DNA of 64,000 nt, taken from assembly GCA_037577475.1 (NCBI GenBank), contig CM075201.1, positions 12,257,501 to 12,321,500 of the forward strand, written 5' to 3'. Below the pieces are notes generated by a model. It searched no databases. It was given only the letters and a program-made list of their open reading frames with translations, and was not told the origin of the DNA. Positions within the stretch are counted from its first letter, which is position 1; every line of letters starts with the position of its first letter. The position numbers were made by a program, and so were the translations under genes. The stretch comes from Chaunax sp. Z400 (lineage: Eukaryota > Chordata > Actinopteri > Lophiiformes > Chaunacidae). Below are positions 37,912 to 50,500 of the stretch, in pieces.

Positions 37912-40900
37912 TCAGTACTTCCCTCTGAGACTACGAGGGGTGGGGGCAGGGCTGCAGGGTGGAGACTGCTGGCGAGACCGCAAGATCTGTGAATAGGGAG
38001 TTAAGTTATCTCTTTCAACCGCACGACTGTTGTGTTTACGAGTCGGAGTGCGTGTCGGGAACAAAGATGTGAAAAAGGGCCGTTTTGGTGGGGGCCGGTT
38101 TTCGATGTCACTTGGTGCAGTGGCCCCACAGCCCCTTTTCTTGCAGGAACCAGGTGTGGCAGAGGTATCTGAGGGGGGTAGCTGGGAGTGGATGGCATCT
38201 GTCTGGGTCAGGGTCTCTGCTTTTCGCCTTAATTCAGCTTTTACAAGCGTCAAGCCATTCTGGAGCTCCACCAGGATCTGGTCCTAAGAAGAAGTCAGTC
38301 GACAGGGTTAGACAAGGCCGTAGAGGGGGAAGTGAAGGTCAAGAATTAGGTGGGAAGTTGAGTGAAAGGGAGGAAAGGGAAGCCAAATTAAACGTATTGA
38401 TCATGCTTTTGCAGTCATCACCTAGTGCAGTGGTTAGAAACCTAGATTTAGTTTAAAAGCTGGCTGCATCAAGGTTAGTGAAGAGAAGAGGGAGAGAAAA
38501 TAAAGTATTTTAAATTCAGAATTGCACTTGAAGCAAATGCTTTAAAAATACTAATAATTACCGCTTCTATGAAGTTAGAGCATTTGTAATCAGCATCGGA
38601 GTGGGAAGAGATAATTACTGTCAAAATGGTGGCCTAACTTTTTGCAGAGATGCTTACAGGCTTAGCAGTATGTTTGGTCTTGATTTGGTTCAGTGATTTT
38701 TCACTAAGCTTCAGCTGCTGTTACTTAACGTCTGCAGAATTTTTTTTATTTCCAGTTCCAAACTGGGTTTATTCAACAAAATATGATAAATGAAATCTTA
38801 ACCGGATAAATTCAGTTCAAGTCAGCATTTATTTCACTACACAAAGTAAAAAGAGCTCAACTTGAGAGTTGCATTTATTTATATGAATTAGCTTTCGCAT
38901 TTGCAGCAATTTATACCAATTGTCTTGATTGAATGTTTTAAGGCATCTTTTTAAATAATTTATGGTTTATCAGTTTATAATACAAACTATGACATTATAG
39001 GCATATAATGTGGTCGTACCTGTTTGGCCAGTGTCTCATCCGCCGCTGTTAATGCCTGCCGCAGCCTTTCCCCTCCTGTGTTGCGACAGCAGGCTCGTTC
39101 ACCAGACTGCAGCCCCACACCGAGCCTCTGCAGATCCAGGCGCAGCTGACGCAGATTCTGTTAGAAAAAGTCTGAATTTTAATCTTTCTGAGGATGAAGA
39201 GACTCATGTGAAACACAAACAACGGTGCACCGCGTTTAATAAGGCATAGCAGTAACTGACCCGTTGACCCTCCTCCAGCTTCCGGTCAGCAGCACTAGTG
39301 ACGGTGCCTGTTGAACCTGGGACTTCCTGCTGCATCCTCAGCTTTGTCAACTCTGCACAGGAGAGCAGAACCAGACAATCAACTCCCATCAACTACATCC
39401 TAATATCAACACATAATCGGAGTAGTGTTTCAGTCACCTTGTAGCGTACCTTGTGTCTTGGTGAGCAGTTCCGAGCGACACTGGTTGAGCTCAGCGTACA
39501 GACTGCTTTGTTCTGTTTGACTCATAAGACGCTGAGAACGGCGAGGCCCCTCGGAGTCTCCCTGTGGCCGCGCGACAGGGACTGATTCAGCATCCTTCCT
39601 TTTTTCAAGATCAGCGGACAAAGCTTCAATCACCTGATCTCGCTCCTAAATGAAAGGATGAAAAGAAACATCAGTGACAATTTGTAGCACCTGCATTCAA
39701 ATACAAATGCAACATCATTACAAATATAACTTCAATGTGGAAACTAGCTGCATTTGAGGAAAGCATAGATTTCACACACATTGTGTATTGAAACCAGAAC
39801 ATCGCAGACACTGCCTGAGAGTAATGCAAACCTAAGGCTGATGATGTTGCTCTCACCTTCAGCTCCTGGCTGTAGAACTTCTTCAGATGTTTTTGAATGT
39901 TATCTATCTTGTCTTCGTACCTCTCTTCGATGAGAGCCCTCTCTGCCTCCAAGGTCTCTCTATATGGGCAAAAAGATACAGTATCTGCATTCACTTTGGA
40001 TTCCAGCACGTTCTCATAAATTAAATGTTACAACTCCCTTATTAAGGGGAATGTCTTTGTCAAAAAACTCAAATACCTGAAGCCATCTTGCATCTCAGAG
40101 ATGACGTCCATCATCTCAGACACCACCTGCTCTCTCACATTTGCCTCAAGAACCTCCCTCTCTTCCCGCTGGCGCTGCACCTCTTTCTTCAGGACATCAA
40201 TGGCCTGCAGCAGCGCCTTTAAGAAGCACAATCGATTGTTAGGAACACGGCACAGGTGTTTCACGGAATATCCGTGGAAGTAATTTGTGTTGCAAGTACC
40301 TAATTTTGCAGATAGTTTCTCTTATTAACAAATACTGAGTGTAAAAATGGCAGCACAAGGTAGAGTACTAGCTCCTACCCTGGCTCTGGATGAATGCATT
40401 AATGTCAACATTTTGATTGCTTTAGAGATGAACTTGTTTTGTGAATTAAAGAAAATTATTCATGAACAGCATTAGCTCCCGCGTATGATAGCAGAAAATG
40501 TTACCTCAGTATTAAACATGGTGATATCTCCTTCTTCAATGTCACTCTCATTCTCGTCTTCTTCCATCACGGTGCTGTCATTACCATTTGCTGCTGGCTC
40601 ACGCAGTAGGGACAGGATGTAGGCCACTCTGGTCTTTGTGGATGGGCCATGGACGAGCTGAAATAACGCGAGGGATATTTTATTTCTCTTGGGTCTCATC
40701 CCTTCATGCCAGACTAACTCTGGTCTCAAACACAGAACTTGGATGTAGATTATCAGAGCATTGCTTCTTACTTGAGTAGCAATAGCTGAGAATTTGAGGG
40801 CTTGGAGGGTCTCGTCATAGACGGAGGCACATGGAGTGATGTTGACCACCATGCAAGAGGTTCCTCGGCCGCAGAAGAAACCCTGCAGGACCCGAGTCAG

Positions 40901-43900
40901 TTTGCTGTCCCTGAAGGGCACCACCTGAGGGGGTCGTGTCCTGTGGATGCATCAGGTAGTTTTTCATCATCATCATCATCAATCATAATCATAATCATGC
41001 TTACTAGAAGAGTTAAATTTTTCTGAATGCATTACACTAGTAAAACCACATCCAAGTTTCAAAAAGCAGTCACATGACGGTTAACCATCACATACTTATT
41101 GTTCTGGTTGTGCCTCAGAGCAGCAATGCAGCGCCCCAGTGTTAAAAGGGAGGTGTTGATGTTGTTGGCCTCCTTCATCCTTTCACCACTCTGCTGCACT
41201 TTGCAACGTTCAGACCCAGCCAGATCACACACAGTCAGCCTAAAAAGGACATAGTACAGGGTACAGCCCTGTTTTATCACTTGTGCAAACTCAAAATATA
41301 CCAAAATCTTAATAAACCAAAACGGAAAGTAGAGTAGGTAAAGAGTTAACTTACTCGCTGATGTGCATGGGTGGGGATGAATCTGCCTCTGGGCGGATGT
41401 GCAGGACACGGATGGAGAAAATGCTGTGGCTGTGTGGGTGATGAATGTATGATCAGAGATGCAATAAGTAAAACAAATGAGATAAAATCTTGTCAAAGGT
41501 AAAAGTTTAATGTGCTCCTACCTGCGGCTGGAGTTTTGGTTGAGATGAGTGCTGGCAAAGCTCTGATTACGACGTCCAGCTCTCAGAATCATCCAGGCTT
41601 CCTCAGCACTGCGGATCTGGATCCAGGTGAGGTCTGAAGAACCAATCAATTATAGTCTTGCAATCCAAAGCAGCAGCAACGACAACAAATATTCAACATG
41701 CAACTGCACAGTATTTTCATCATCTATTGCAGGCTAAACACTGACTAAATTGACTAGACTGTGAAATGACGGCAGGTAAAGTGCAGAAAGAGGTGGGGGA
41801 ACGAAAGAAGCAGTTTACTGTGTTTGATATAAATTCATGCATAATGAAAATCATAAGATATATATCAGATGAGAGAAGCTGCTTACTGGTTTCAGAAGGA
41901 TTTAATGTGATATCAACTAATTAAACAGTTTAATATTCTATTTACATATATTCTGTGAATTAGTGTTACCTTTCACATAGGGGTTGCCCTGCTTGTCATC
42001 GCTGAGCCGCAGTGTGACCCTTTTTCTGGGTTGCAGGCTGGGCAAAGCATCCAGGAGGTCATACAGGAACTCATTGTAAATCTCATAAAAGGACACCCAG
42101 ACAGAAAACTGCACCCCTTCCTCCAGATCATCTCCTCCACTGCGTGAAAGACTGTCAGGCTCCAGACAAACACTGTCGGTGTCTGCGGAGAGAGAGAAAG
42201 TAAAAAGTCAATGTAAGATGCATTTCAAAGAAAAGGACTTCTAAAGAGGTAGTAAAGATAAAAATCTAATGGAGGCAGGGTTCAATTTACTAAGTAGAAA
42301 TAAGACTGGATGGATACTACAGATAAAATAGCAACAATTATGAAAGATTTATTACTATTTGCTCAACAATACCATCTAACATTCTCATCTACAATATGTG
42401 GTGTGTCTGCTATTAAAACACACACATGCTCAGAAGCATATATGATACGTATTTGACAGTCTTTTAACCACATTTATGCCAAGTTGGACAATATTACTGT
42501 ATAACAGAACACTCATACTATTCTCCTCACCTTCAAGCTGGGTTGCAATGTTACTTGTGGAAGAGAGTCCTCCAATTCCACTGTCCGAGACAGTCGTGGT
42601 ACCACCTCGACGAGAACTCAGATTCTCTTCCTGTAACACAAAACAGTCATGTATCAGCTAATGTGTTTGTGCGGGAAGACTTTCCAGGTCCTTCCGAGTA
42701 TACTAAGACCGCAACACAAATTAACAACAGGTAACAGGTGCTAGAGGATTTTTATTTGAGGTCAAAACTTGGTGGGACTAAGGTGGCACGATGGACACAA
42801 ACAGTATTTATATTTAAAAAGGATAATTAGCCTTCTCATCACTCATAAATCACTTCCACTTGGAGAGACACATTTACACGCCTTTCCTTTACTTGGACAC
42901 AAATAGAAAATCTTACTACACTACTTCCTTGGCAGTTAGCATTCTTTGCTTTCAATTAAAACGTACAGGCAGATATTTGGAGATGGAGACATCATTTTAT
43001 GTTTGGCACTGCTTAAGAAGTTGTGAGAGAGACTCAAGAATCTTGACAAACTGTGAGTCGTGTCATTGATTCTAGGTGGATGTTAAAACATGACAACTGA
43101 GAGATGAATTCTGGTCTTAAATTCAGGAGGAGTGTGTCATTAAATGTGACAATTTGCAGGAACAGAAAAATGCAAAAGTAGATTACCGACAAACTTGGCA
43201 ACCACAGATACTAGTACACAAACAAGGATATTGCATTTTTTTCTTTCCTGAGACCTTTCAAGGTTTGTCTTCTGTATACCTCTTTCAGCAGAGCGTTTCT
43301 GCGGATTTCCTCCACCCTGACCTCAGAGGCATCAAGCTGCCTCACATCCCGATACAATACAGGCTTCAGGTCCATAGCACCATAGAGACGACCTTGCAGT
43401 TTCCTGAACAGAGACACCAAAGCCCGGGGCAGGAGGCCTGCCTCTTTACCACTGCCTGCAGGTCAAATTTTGAGATTAATGGCGCTGCAAACACAAAATC
43501 AAACTTGGGCTTTATACATATGTGTCCAAGAAACATAAGTGCAAGAAGAAGAAAAAAAAGAAGGGCTTACCATGAATGGTGTAAGTCTTTCCAGAATTGG
43601 TGACACCATAAGTGTAGAGGAGTCTGTTTTCTCCTTGAAGCACGTCTTTCACCATCCTCTTCATCGTGCACTCATAGAACTGTTGCTGTGTGGCCTCTGG
43701 CCCAAAAATCTATCAAAGATGGGTAATGAAAAACATCGGTTGCTTTTAATAGAAATTTTGAGGAGTGTTTTGCCACAGCATCATCCTTGTTTATTACTAG
43801 CATTTGTTTCTACACACACCCATTATCCCATATGTAGCAGCAATACTTGAGCCCTAGCAATAAACAACCTGTTAGGGATATTATGTGACTGTCACCACTT

Positions 43901-44825
43901 TTTTTTTTTTTTTTAAATAGAGTCAACTTGGTTTAAGGTTGCTAACCAATTTCATGCATGCATGCATGTGTACAGCCTGTCAACCCTAATTTACACTATG
44001 CACATGTGTGACTCTCCTACCTTTGAAAAACTGAACTTGTGCATGCTTTGGGTGATGCCTCTCTCTGCAGTCCTCATGTTCTGAGATTCTTTTGGAGCTT
44101 TGAGCAGCAGAGTCTCTCCATCTTGAACAGCCACACAACCCTAAAGGAAGAGTTAACCTTGAGCACAGAGAGCAAGTGTACTAAAAGCAATATAAATGCA
44201 CTACCCAGAGGGAGAAAACACAAGCAATGCTCATGTCTGGGATGTTGACATCATAGTCGCACCTGCTCTTCTCCTCTCCCTCTCTCTGCTTCAGTAAGTG
44301 GCCTGACGCGCAGAAAAACCTTCACCCTCTCTGTGCTCGCGTCATCACAGCTCCCTCGTGTCACCACGGCAGGTTTAACAGCTAGTTTCTGGACATACAA
44401 AAAAACCCACCTTTAATTGTTTAGTGTGCTGACATAAAACGTTTTGTATCATTACCAATTAAACAAGTCAATAAATAGGAAGAAAACAGCAAGCCAATGT
44501 AAAAACAAACATATAGGCATGCATACAATATCTTTTATAGCATCTTATGGATGCATGTTTTGGTAAGCTATATTGAATGTAAATATAACCTAATTTCTTT
44601 ACGATGACAACTCCACAGGGTATAACACAAATATAACATACTCATGTCAACTCTCACCTGCTCCATAACGGGTGGCCGGGTGTCGAGGCCAGGGGAAATG
44701 ACAGATATCTCGGGGAGACGTGGCCTGGCCGGGCCTCCATGCTCTGCCGCCGTGGACTCAAACACAGCTATTTCCTCGTCTTCATCGTAGGGACATCCAC
44801 ACGGGGAGGACAAAGACAGTGCCAT
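37912..44825 (-). CDS. kif20a: Kinesin-like protein KIF20A (MKLP2), 18 coding exons
   Basis: Plus-end-directed kinesin-6 motor that bundles central-spindle microtubules and carries the chromosomal passenger complex to the midzone for cytokinesis. Exons in transcript order: 44825-44658, 44388-44263, 44140-44021, 43709-43571, 43455-43280, 42630-42531, 42182-41970, 41633-41522, 41429-41355, 41239-41096, 40940-40772, 40657-40505, 40216-40077, 39959-39857, 39645-39450, 39352-39261, 39157-39020, 38283-37912. All are GT-AG with consistent phases; 911 codons (human 890). Seen: FESTAA near the N-terminus, P-loop GVTNSGKT (residues 173-180), the long KIF20-type loop insertion, switch I NQNSSRSHS (379-387), switch II DLAGSE (415-420), VPFRDSKLTR, an acidic linker, a coiled coil over roughly 560-820, and a tail ending TPYSQILRSR...RGKY, like human. 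The ATG is the first in exon 2, six bases after its acceptor. Orthology is secure. Confidence 0.97.
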
Positions 44826-45034
44826 GCTTGTCTGTTGTGAATATAATCTTCATGAGTACTGAGTAATGGCAACACGTTTCAAACCAGACTGGAAAAGCAT
44901 GTAAATACCACCTTGCAATGTGTGTTTGCAAATATGCTCAGGATCAGGATCAATATATTCTAGTCCTCAATAAGACAACTCTCACACAAATGTGAATGTG
45001 TTTTTTTTAACCCAAAAGATGAGCCTATGTTTTT

Positions 45035-45114
45035 TGTACACTGTGCTGCTGCAATACTGTAAATTTCCCCACTGTGGGACCAATAAAGGGATATCTTATC
45101 TTATCTTATCTTAC
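45035..45114 (+). repeat. Retroelement 3' tail with (TCTTA)n
   Basis: 'tttccccactgtgggacc' and 'aataaagg' followed by 'tatcttatcttatctta' are the familiar 3' end of a fish LINE/SINE family with its short tandem tail. It lies in kif20a intron 1. A related end (cccctgtgggattaataaag) occurs at 7510. Confidence 0.65.
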
Positions 45115-45849
45115 AATAAGGCCTGGACCATCAATAAAGAATGCTGTCAGTAACTTCTGGTTATTATGTGGTCCTAAGGTGGCACCACACTGAGATTAGA
45201 TTGTCATCTTTTCCTGTCACGCTTGTTTAAAAAAAAGGGTGTAATGAGACAAGAGGACAAAACACACGCAGAAACAGGATGAGGTTCGCCTTACCCTTCA
45301 AGTCAAATACAAACGAGTTTACAAAAAAGAAAACAATTTCACAAGGCTAATTGCCTCTCCCGATACGTTTAGTAGTGTTGGAGAAGAATGGCATAATTGA
45401 AATTAATAGAATAAAATTGTTATAAATTGTACAGGGCTTAATGTTTGACCAGCTCTATAATGGTATGCTATAATACAATAAAACTAGACACACACACAGA
45501 TTATCACATAGTTTCTGGCTGGCATATTATGTGAATTCTGGTGGTTTTCCCGACAGAGTTCATAGTACTTTAAAAAGACTGCCATCCCTGCTAAAAACAA
45601 TACATGTGACTGCTTGAGCAACGCGCTGCAAACTGTGAATTTGCCAAGATTTAAAATCTTACGTCTGGAAACATGAGATTAATAATCTTGTTTTAAAAGT
45701 TATTTACTAGTTTTTAATCCTTCCCCTACTGGTTTTCTAGATGTCACTGTAAACTGAGGCTCACAAACTTTAGATGTTTGTTCTGCACGTCTAACATCAA
45801 AACTTGCTGCAGCTACATACTATTGCTATTGGAGAAGGGTAAAACTGCA

Positions 45850-46117
45850 ACACTTTTGAAGGGATTCCACACCGGACTTCCTGACTTCTGTAGCACATGT
45901 GTGCTCTCTGCCCTGTGATAATAACGCAGCCAATCTGAATAAAGTGCGTTCTTCTTCTTTTGTTCATGGCGGTTTGGAAAACAGCCTGTAGGTGTATCAC
46001 CCCCAACTCCTGGCGGTAGTACTGCATTACTACTAGGTAAAAACAAAGGAAAAACCTTTTTTTTTTACGATTTAAAGACTAATCGATCATTCGAAAATCA
46101 ATGCCTATCCCTACGAT
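45850..46117. repeat. Possible decayed DNA element near the kif20a first exon
   Basis: The block 'ttcttcttttgttcatggcgg' and 'cctggcggtagtactgcat' resembles a dispersed fish repeat. It ends with ATGCCTATCCCTA, whose reverse complement is a TAGGGAT-type terminus like that at 35651. No matching left end was found. Confidence 0.3.
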
Positions 46118-46191
46118 GAAGCCAACTTAACACTGAACAGCAACATTTGAAAGTAACCTTCAACAACATGACAAATGTTATTTTCACTTAC

Positions 46192-46260
46192 CTCTAATGT
46201 CGAGAGATAATTTTCAGATCGTAAATGAGCCGCCTTCTCTCAACTACTTGACTAAATCTA
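46192..46260 (-). other. kif20a: Untranslated first exon of kif20a (5' limit uncertain)
   Basis: On the minus strand a good donor, TTAGAG|GTAAGT, ends an exon at 46192. The next coding exon opens at 44831 after a clean acceptor (ATTCACAACAG). No ATG in this exon is in frame with the gene, so it is read as 5' UTR. The upstream limit is a guess. Confidence 0.6.
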
Positions 46261-46319
46261 GAGACAGTGGTTTCAACTTATAGCAAAGCAACCCGAAACT
46301 GGCTAACACTGTTGTCGAT

Positions 46320-46464
46320 TTCAAAATACCGTCAGCCTCAGCTGAGTCATATCACCCGACTGCAGTTTGTGTTTAAACAATGCGCTTCCTTCTCGGATCG
46401 AGTCACTGGTTGGCTAAACATACTGACGTCACGCTAAAATGCCTGCTGTCTGCCTTCTTATTGG
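46320..46464 (-). promoter_or_regulatory. kif20a: kif20a promoter: CHR, CRE and CCAAT motifs
   Basis: Upstream of the untranslated exon on the minus strand lie TTTGAA (46320-46325), matching the CHR element, a perfect CRE palindrome TGACGTCA (46424-46431) and a CCAAT box (46460-46464). CHR plus CCAAT/NF-Y is the known layout of G2/M promoters bound by DREAM/MMB complexes. Function is inferred. Confidence 0.5.
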
Positions 46465-47528
46465 ATAGCAGGGGTTCACTCGGTGCACTGGGTAACATGT
46501 TCCGCCAGACGCTTTTCATTAGTTCCTACGTGTTGTTAACAAACGTGAAAGAAAGAAAGGAAAAGAAAGAAAGAAAATGAAAATGTATTGAAACAGCTAA
46601 ACGACATTAATGTGAAATCACTGTTACTATTATTAATAGCGAGCTAATTAATCACACTTTGCGTTGGTCTACAGGCAGCAGCTCACCATTAGGTGAGCAC
46701 GATTGTGTCCGCGTGAGACAAGGTGACAAAAAAAAAACAGAACCTACACGAAGCCTACATTATCAAGAGCTTTTAAACAGGTAAACGATTTCAAAGGCTT
46801 ATCTCCTGTCCTGACAAGGATGTTATGATGTTATGGAAAAGAATCGCATGTTTAAAAACCTTTTTTTTTTAAAGCTTATACCTGCACACATTGCAAGAAC
46901 TGCATTTCATTATAGCATTTTCCACCATGATATGATCTAAAAGTAAAAAGTCTTTTGGCATTTAGACATTCATACATGAAAGTATGAAACAGGCACTGGC
47001 TAAATGTGAAGTATGCGTGAGTAATATGATGAGTAATATGACCGTGTCACCTACCTACCTTAAGGGTAGGCCTACACTACCCAATGTGGAATATGAATTA
47101 CAAACTAATAAATCACACATTGCATGAACTGCATTTATTTACAAGATTTACTTCAAAAGACATGATCTAAATGGTTTCTTTTGGCACTGATACAAAGTCC
47201 TGACTGTAACAGAGATATCTGAACAGTGACATGCGCTGTAAAATCTCACCAGAGCCTGTAATGTGTCATATCAATAAGGGAAACTATCAAATTAAAACAT
47301 AAAAACGATTGGTAATGCCAATGTGATTATGTATACAAGTGTAGTTCCCTGTTGTTGTTTTTTATTTGTTAGAGAAAATCTAAATTATGAAATGTACACA
47401 GATCTTCCCATCTTCAAACAGAGCAGAACAAAAAGGACAGAGGTTGTGACTGAAATGACTTTTTTTACTTCCTAAATTCATGAAACAATCACTGTTAGGA
47501 AATCTATACACAAATACATATACACATT
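46465..47528. other. Spacer between kif20a promoter and CAT transporter 3' end
   Basis: AT-rich, with a GAAA-type purine run at 46548-46577. No frame or RNA gene seen. Part of it may be extended 3' UTR of the transporter. Confidence 0.6.
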
Positions 47529-47534
47529 TTTATT
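47529..47534 (-). terminator. Poly(A) signal of the CAT transporter
   Basis: AATAAA on the minus strand (TTTATT on plus), 55 bases past the stop codon, is the first hexamer. Other AT-rich variants occur further on, so longer 3' UTRs are possible. Confidence 0.5.
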
Positions 47535-47588
47535 GACATGGTTCACCCACAAAATGTTCATATTAGTAAATCAAACATATCACATTGT

Positions 47589-50500
47589 TTACCCATTAAA
47601 CTCTTGTCCCGGTTCAAAGTTTTGCTCCACAGTGGTGATGATGCTGTGAATGCTGACTTGATTGTGTGAATTTTGGAGCCTTTGTTTCTGCACACTGTGC
47701 TGAACACCATAACAGAAATAGATGATTAAACCTGTTTAAAGAAAACTCACAATTCTCATGGGGCCATTTTTGTTTATTTCGTGTTTTTACATATTCTGTC
47801 AAATGAAAATATGCAGGTCATAGTGATATTGTTTACATACCTACTGCCATCCACACTGCATAGCGGATCCATGTGTCTGATCCAAGTTGCACCATTAGAT
47901 AGACATTGACAAAGGTGCTGAGAATGGGAAGCAATGGCACAAAAGGAACCTGAAATAGCAGAAACACTATCAAAGAAAAGAAACACACTTAACAAGATAT
48001 AAAAGAAATGTGATTGTGGACAATCTTTTCTGTTAACAGTGATATCCAACACTTAGTAATCAAAGTTTGTCATTTCAATTGTGATTCTTCACAGGTTGAA
48101 ATATTAAACCATATCATGACATGTGTTCCCAGAAAAACAGCCCTTATGATACATGAGGCATACCATGAAAGCAGCCTTGGCTTTACTCTGTGGTTGTCTC
48201 CAGATGACCAACATAATGAGGACCAGCATCATTACGATCACAGAGACACAAAGTAAACTCCACCAAACTAGGCTTTGCAGGGACTCTACAGCCCCAGATA
48301 TGATGAGGCTCAGGATGACAGCTGAAAAGACTGAGGAGAATAGTAACGTCAGAGATTATCAATGGAAATCATCTATATGCAGAATAATGGTTAAGGATGT
48401 TTATTAGATCACTTACCAATAAAAACAGATAAAACAGACACATTTTTCGATGTCCGTGTGGTGGCTTGTGAAGGAGGACATAATACTCCACTAACTGTGA
48501 AGGGCTCTGGTTTGCTGAAACTTGAATCCTCACTGAGATCTGCTTGGTACCTGTAAAAGTGAGGTAATATAGATAAATGGAATCAACCACTGGGATAATG
48601 TTACTTATGTATTTATAGATCTGAATATATATACAGTATATATACTGAAAATTCAATTTTTTAAAAAAAAATCCCCACCTTTTAATCATGTTTCAATTGC
48701 TCTTTATGGCATTTCTTTCTCACATGAAACATCTGTTTACTTTCATTATGCTCCTTTATTTGTATACAATACAGTTGATTTGTCACATTCATAAGTAGCA
48801 ATGTGCAAGTATATCAGTCATTATTTGGTATTTATTTATTAGGTTGACAATAGAAGTGATAAAAATTAATTTTAAAAAGTGCTTGACCACATGAGGCGGT
48901 GGAATGTTACTAGACATGCTGTAATCCACATACTGTATAAAGTTACAGCAAGTGTTATTGTCCAACCCTGACTGTGATGTTTATAGTGTACTTCAGTGCA
49001 TTCAAAATCTTACTTAAGTAAAAGTAGGGTATAGCATTATCAGCAAAATGTACTTCAAGTATGGAAAATAACATTATATTCTGTAGTAAACAGCTCCAAG
49101 TGAGTGTTTGACTGTATATCTGATGTGTTTGGATGAATTTTGGATTACTGCTACATTAATGTGTATGTTGTATTACTGTTGTAAATGTTTAAGTGTTTAA
49201 TGTTTCATTCTAACTACTTTATGTACTGTTGGGTAGTACAATAGCAATGCATCATTCCATCATACCGTCCTGTGAGAAGCATATATTTCATATTGTAGAT
49301 TCCACCACTGTGTACTATTAGACTATCAAAAGGCATTGACCTACACTAAAAACAAACACAATTTCATCTTGTTCTCACTCTTTACATTTCAAGTGCTCCA
49401 CTATTAAAACTAGGGCAATAATACCATACATGTTTTCATCACTGTAAGTAGTTATGATAAGTCATACCTTAATATGAGGATACATATGGCAACCAGTGTG
49501 TAGGCAAAGAGGGTGCCAATTGACATCATGTCAACCAGAGCCTTCAGGTCAAACAATAACGCCATGACAGCTGAAAAAAATAATTAATTAATTTAAAAAA
49601 ATAAAAAATATTACACATATATTATTATTATTATTAATTATATACGTGTATAGGAGCCATTTTTGTAAAGAGATTAAAAGTATTAGGAACAATCGAAAAC
49701 TTCCAAAAAAAAATACAGAAAAAAAAACTTTGAATGAGTGATGAGTGATTAATACTGGCAGTCTTACCTGCTACAACCCCTGAAGCCAAGGTTGCAATGA
49801 CAGGACTTTGTCTGTTACTCATTTTACTTAGAGGTTTGAAGAGAAGTCCATCTCTGGCCATGGCAAAGAGAACACGGGGCATTGGGAACATCGATCCCAA
49901 CAGGCTGCGGCACAAAGCTCAAATTACTCATCATTAAACATTTAGTTCTTCATGTTATTTGCCTCTGTTTTAATTTGTAATAGTCATAGCATTGGTCTTC
50001 ATTAGCAACTGTACTCCACATGTTAGCCAAAGACAATGGGAATAAAAGCCAAACATACTGAGAATTAAGTGAAGGTAAATTTGAGTAAAATAAACACATT
50101 TTTCTTTTATTTGCAAAGCTGGGTTAATAAATGGCAGAGTGTGCTCCGTACCTCGTTGACAGTGCACAGAGGGACCCCACAGCCACTACATACTTTGCAG
50201 GGCCCCAGCCAATGTATGTAAAGGCCACAGGTAATGGGCTGTGAACACTCAGCAAATAGTACGGCATCATGAGAGTCAGAGCAGCAGACACACCAAAATA
50301 TGCCAGGAAGCAGATAAGGAGTGATGCCACAATGCCAAGTGGGATTGACTTCTGAGGGTTTTGAACCTCCTCTCCTGGAGAAAAACCACCACAACACTGT
50401 CACCTAGATTATGATGCCGTTGCATCCTTTTTAAATCTGACAGTGTACTTTTATCAGTGTAAATTCATTTACCTGTTGTGGCAATGCAGTCAAAACCAAC

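Noticed and set aside
38421..38450. hAT-like end CAGTGGTTAGAAACC in the last kif20a intron
   Set aside because: No matching inverted end or target duplication found nearby; likely chance.
38030..38456. Plus-strand frames of 85 and 123 codons
   Set aside because: Antisense to the last kif20a exon, which encodes the conserved tail.
43154..43603. 149-codon plus-strand frame
   Set aside because: Antisense to kif20a exons 5 and 6, whose minus-strand translation matches the kinesin motor.
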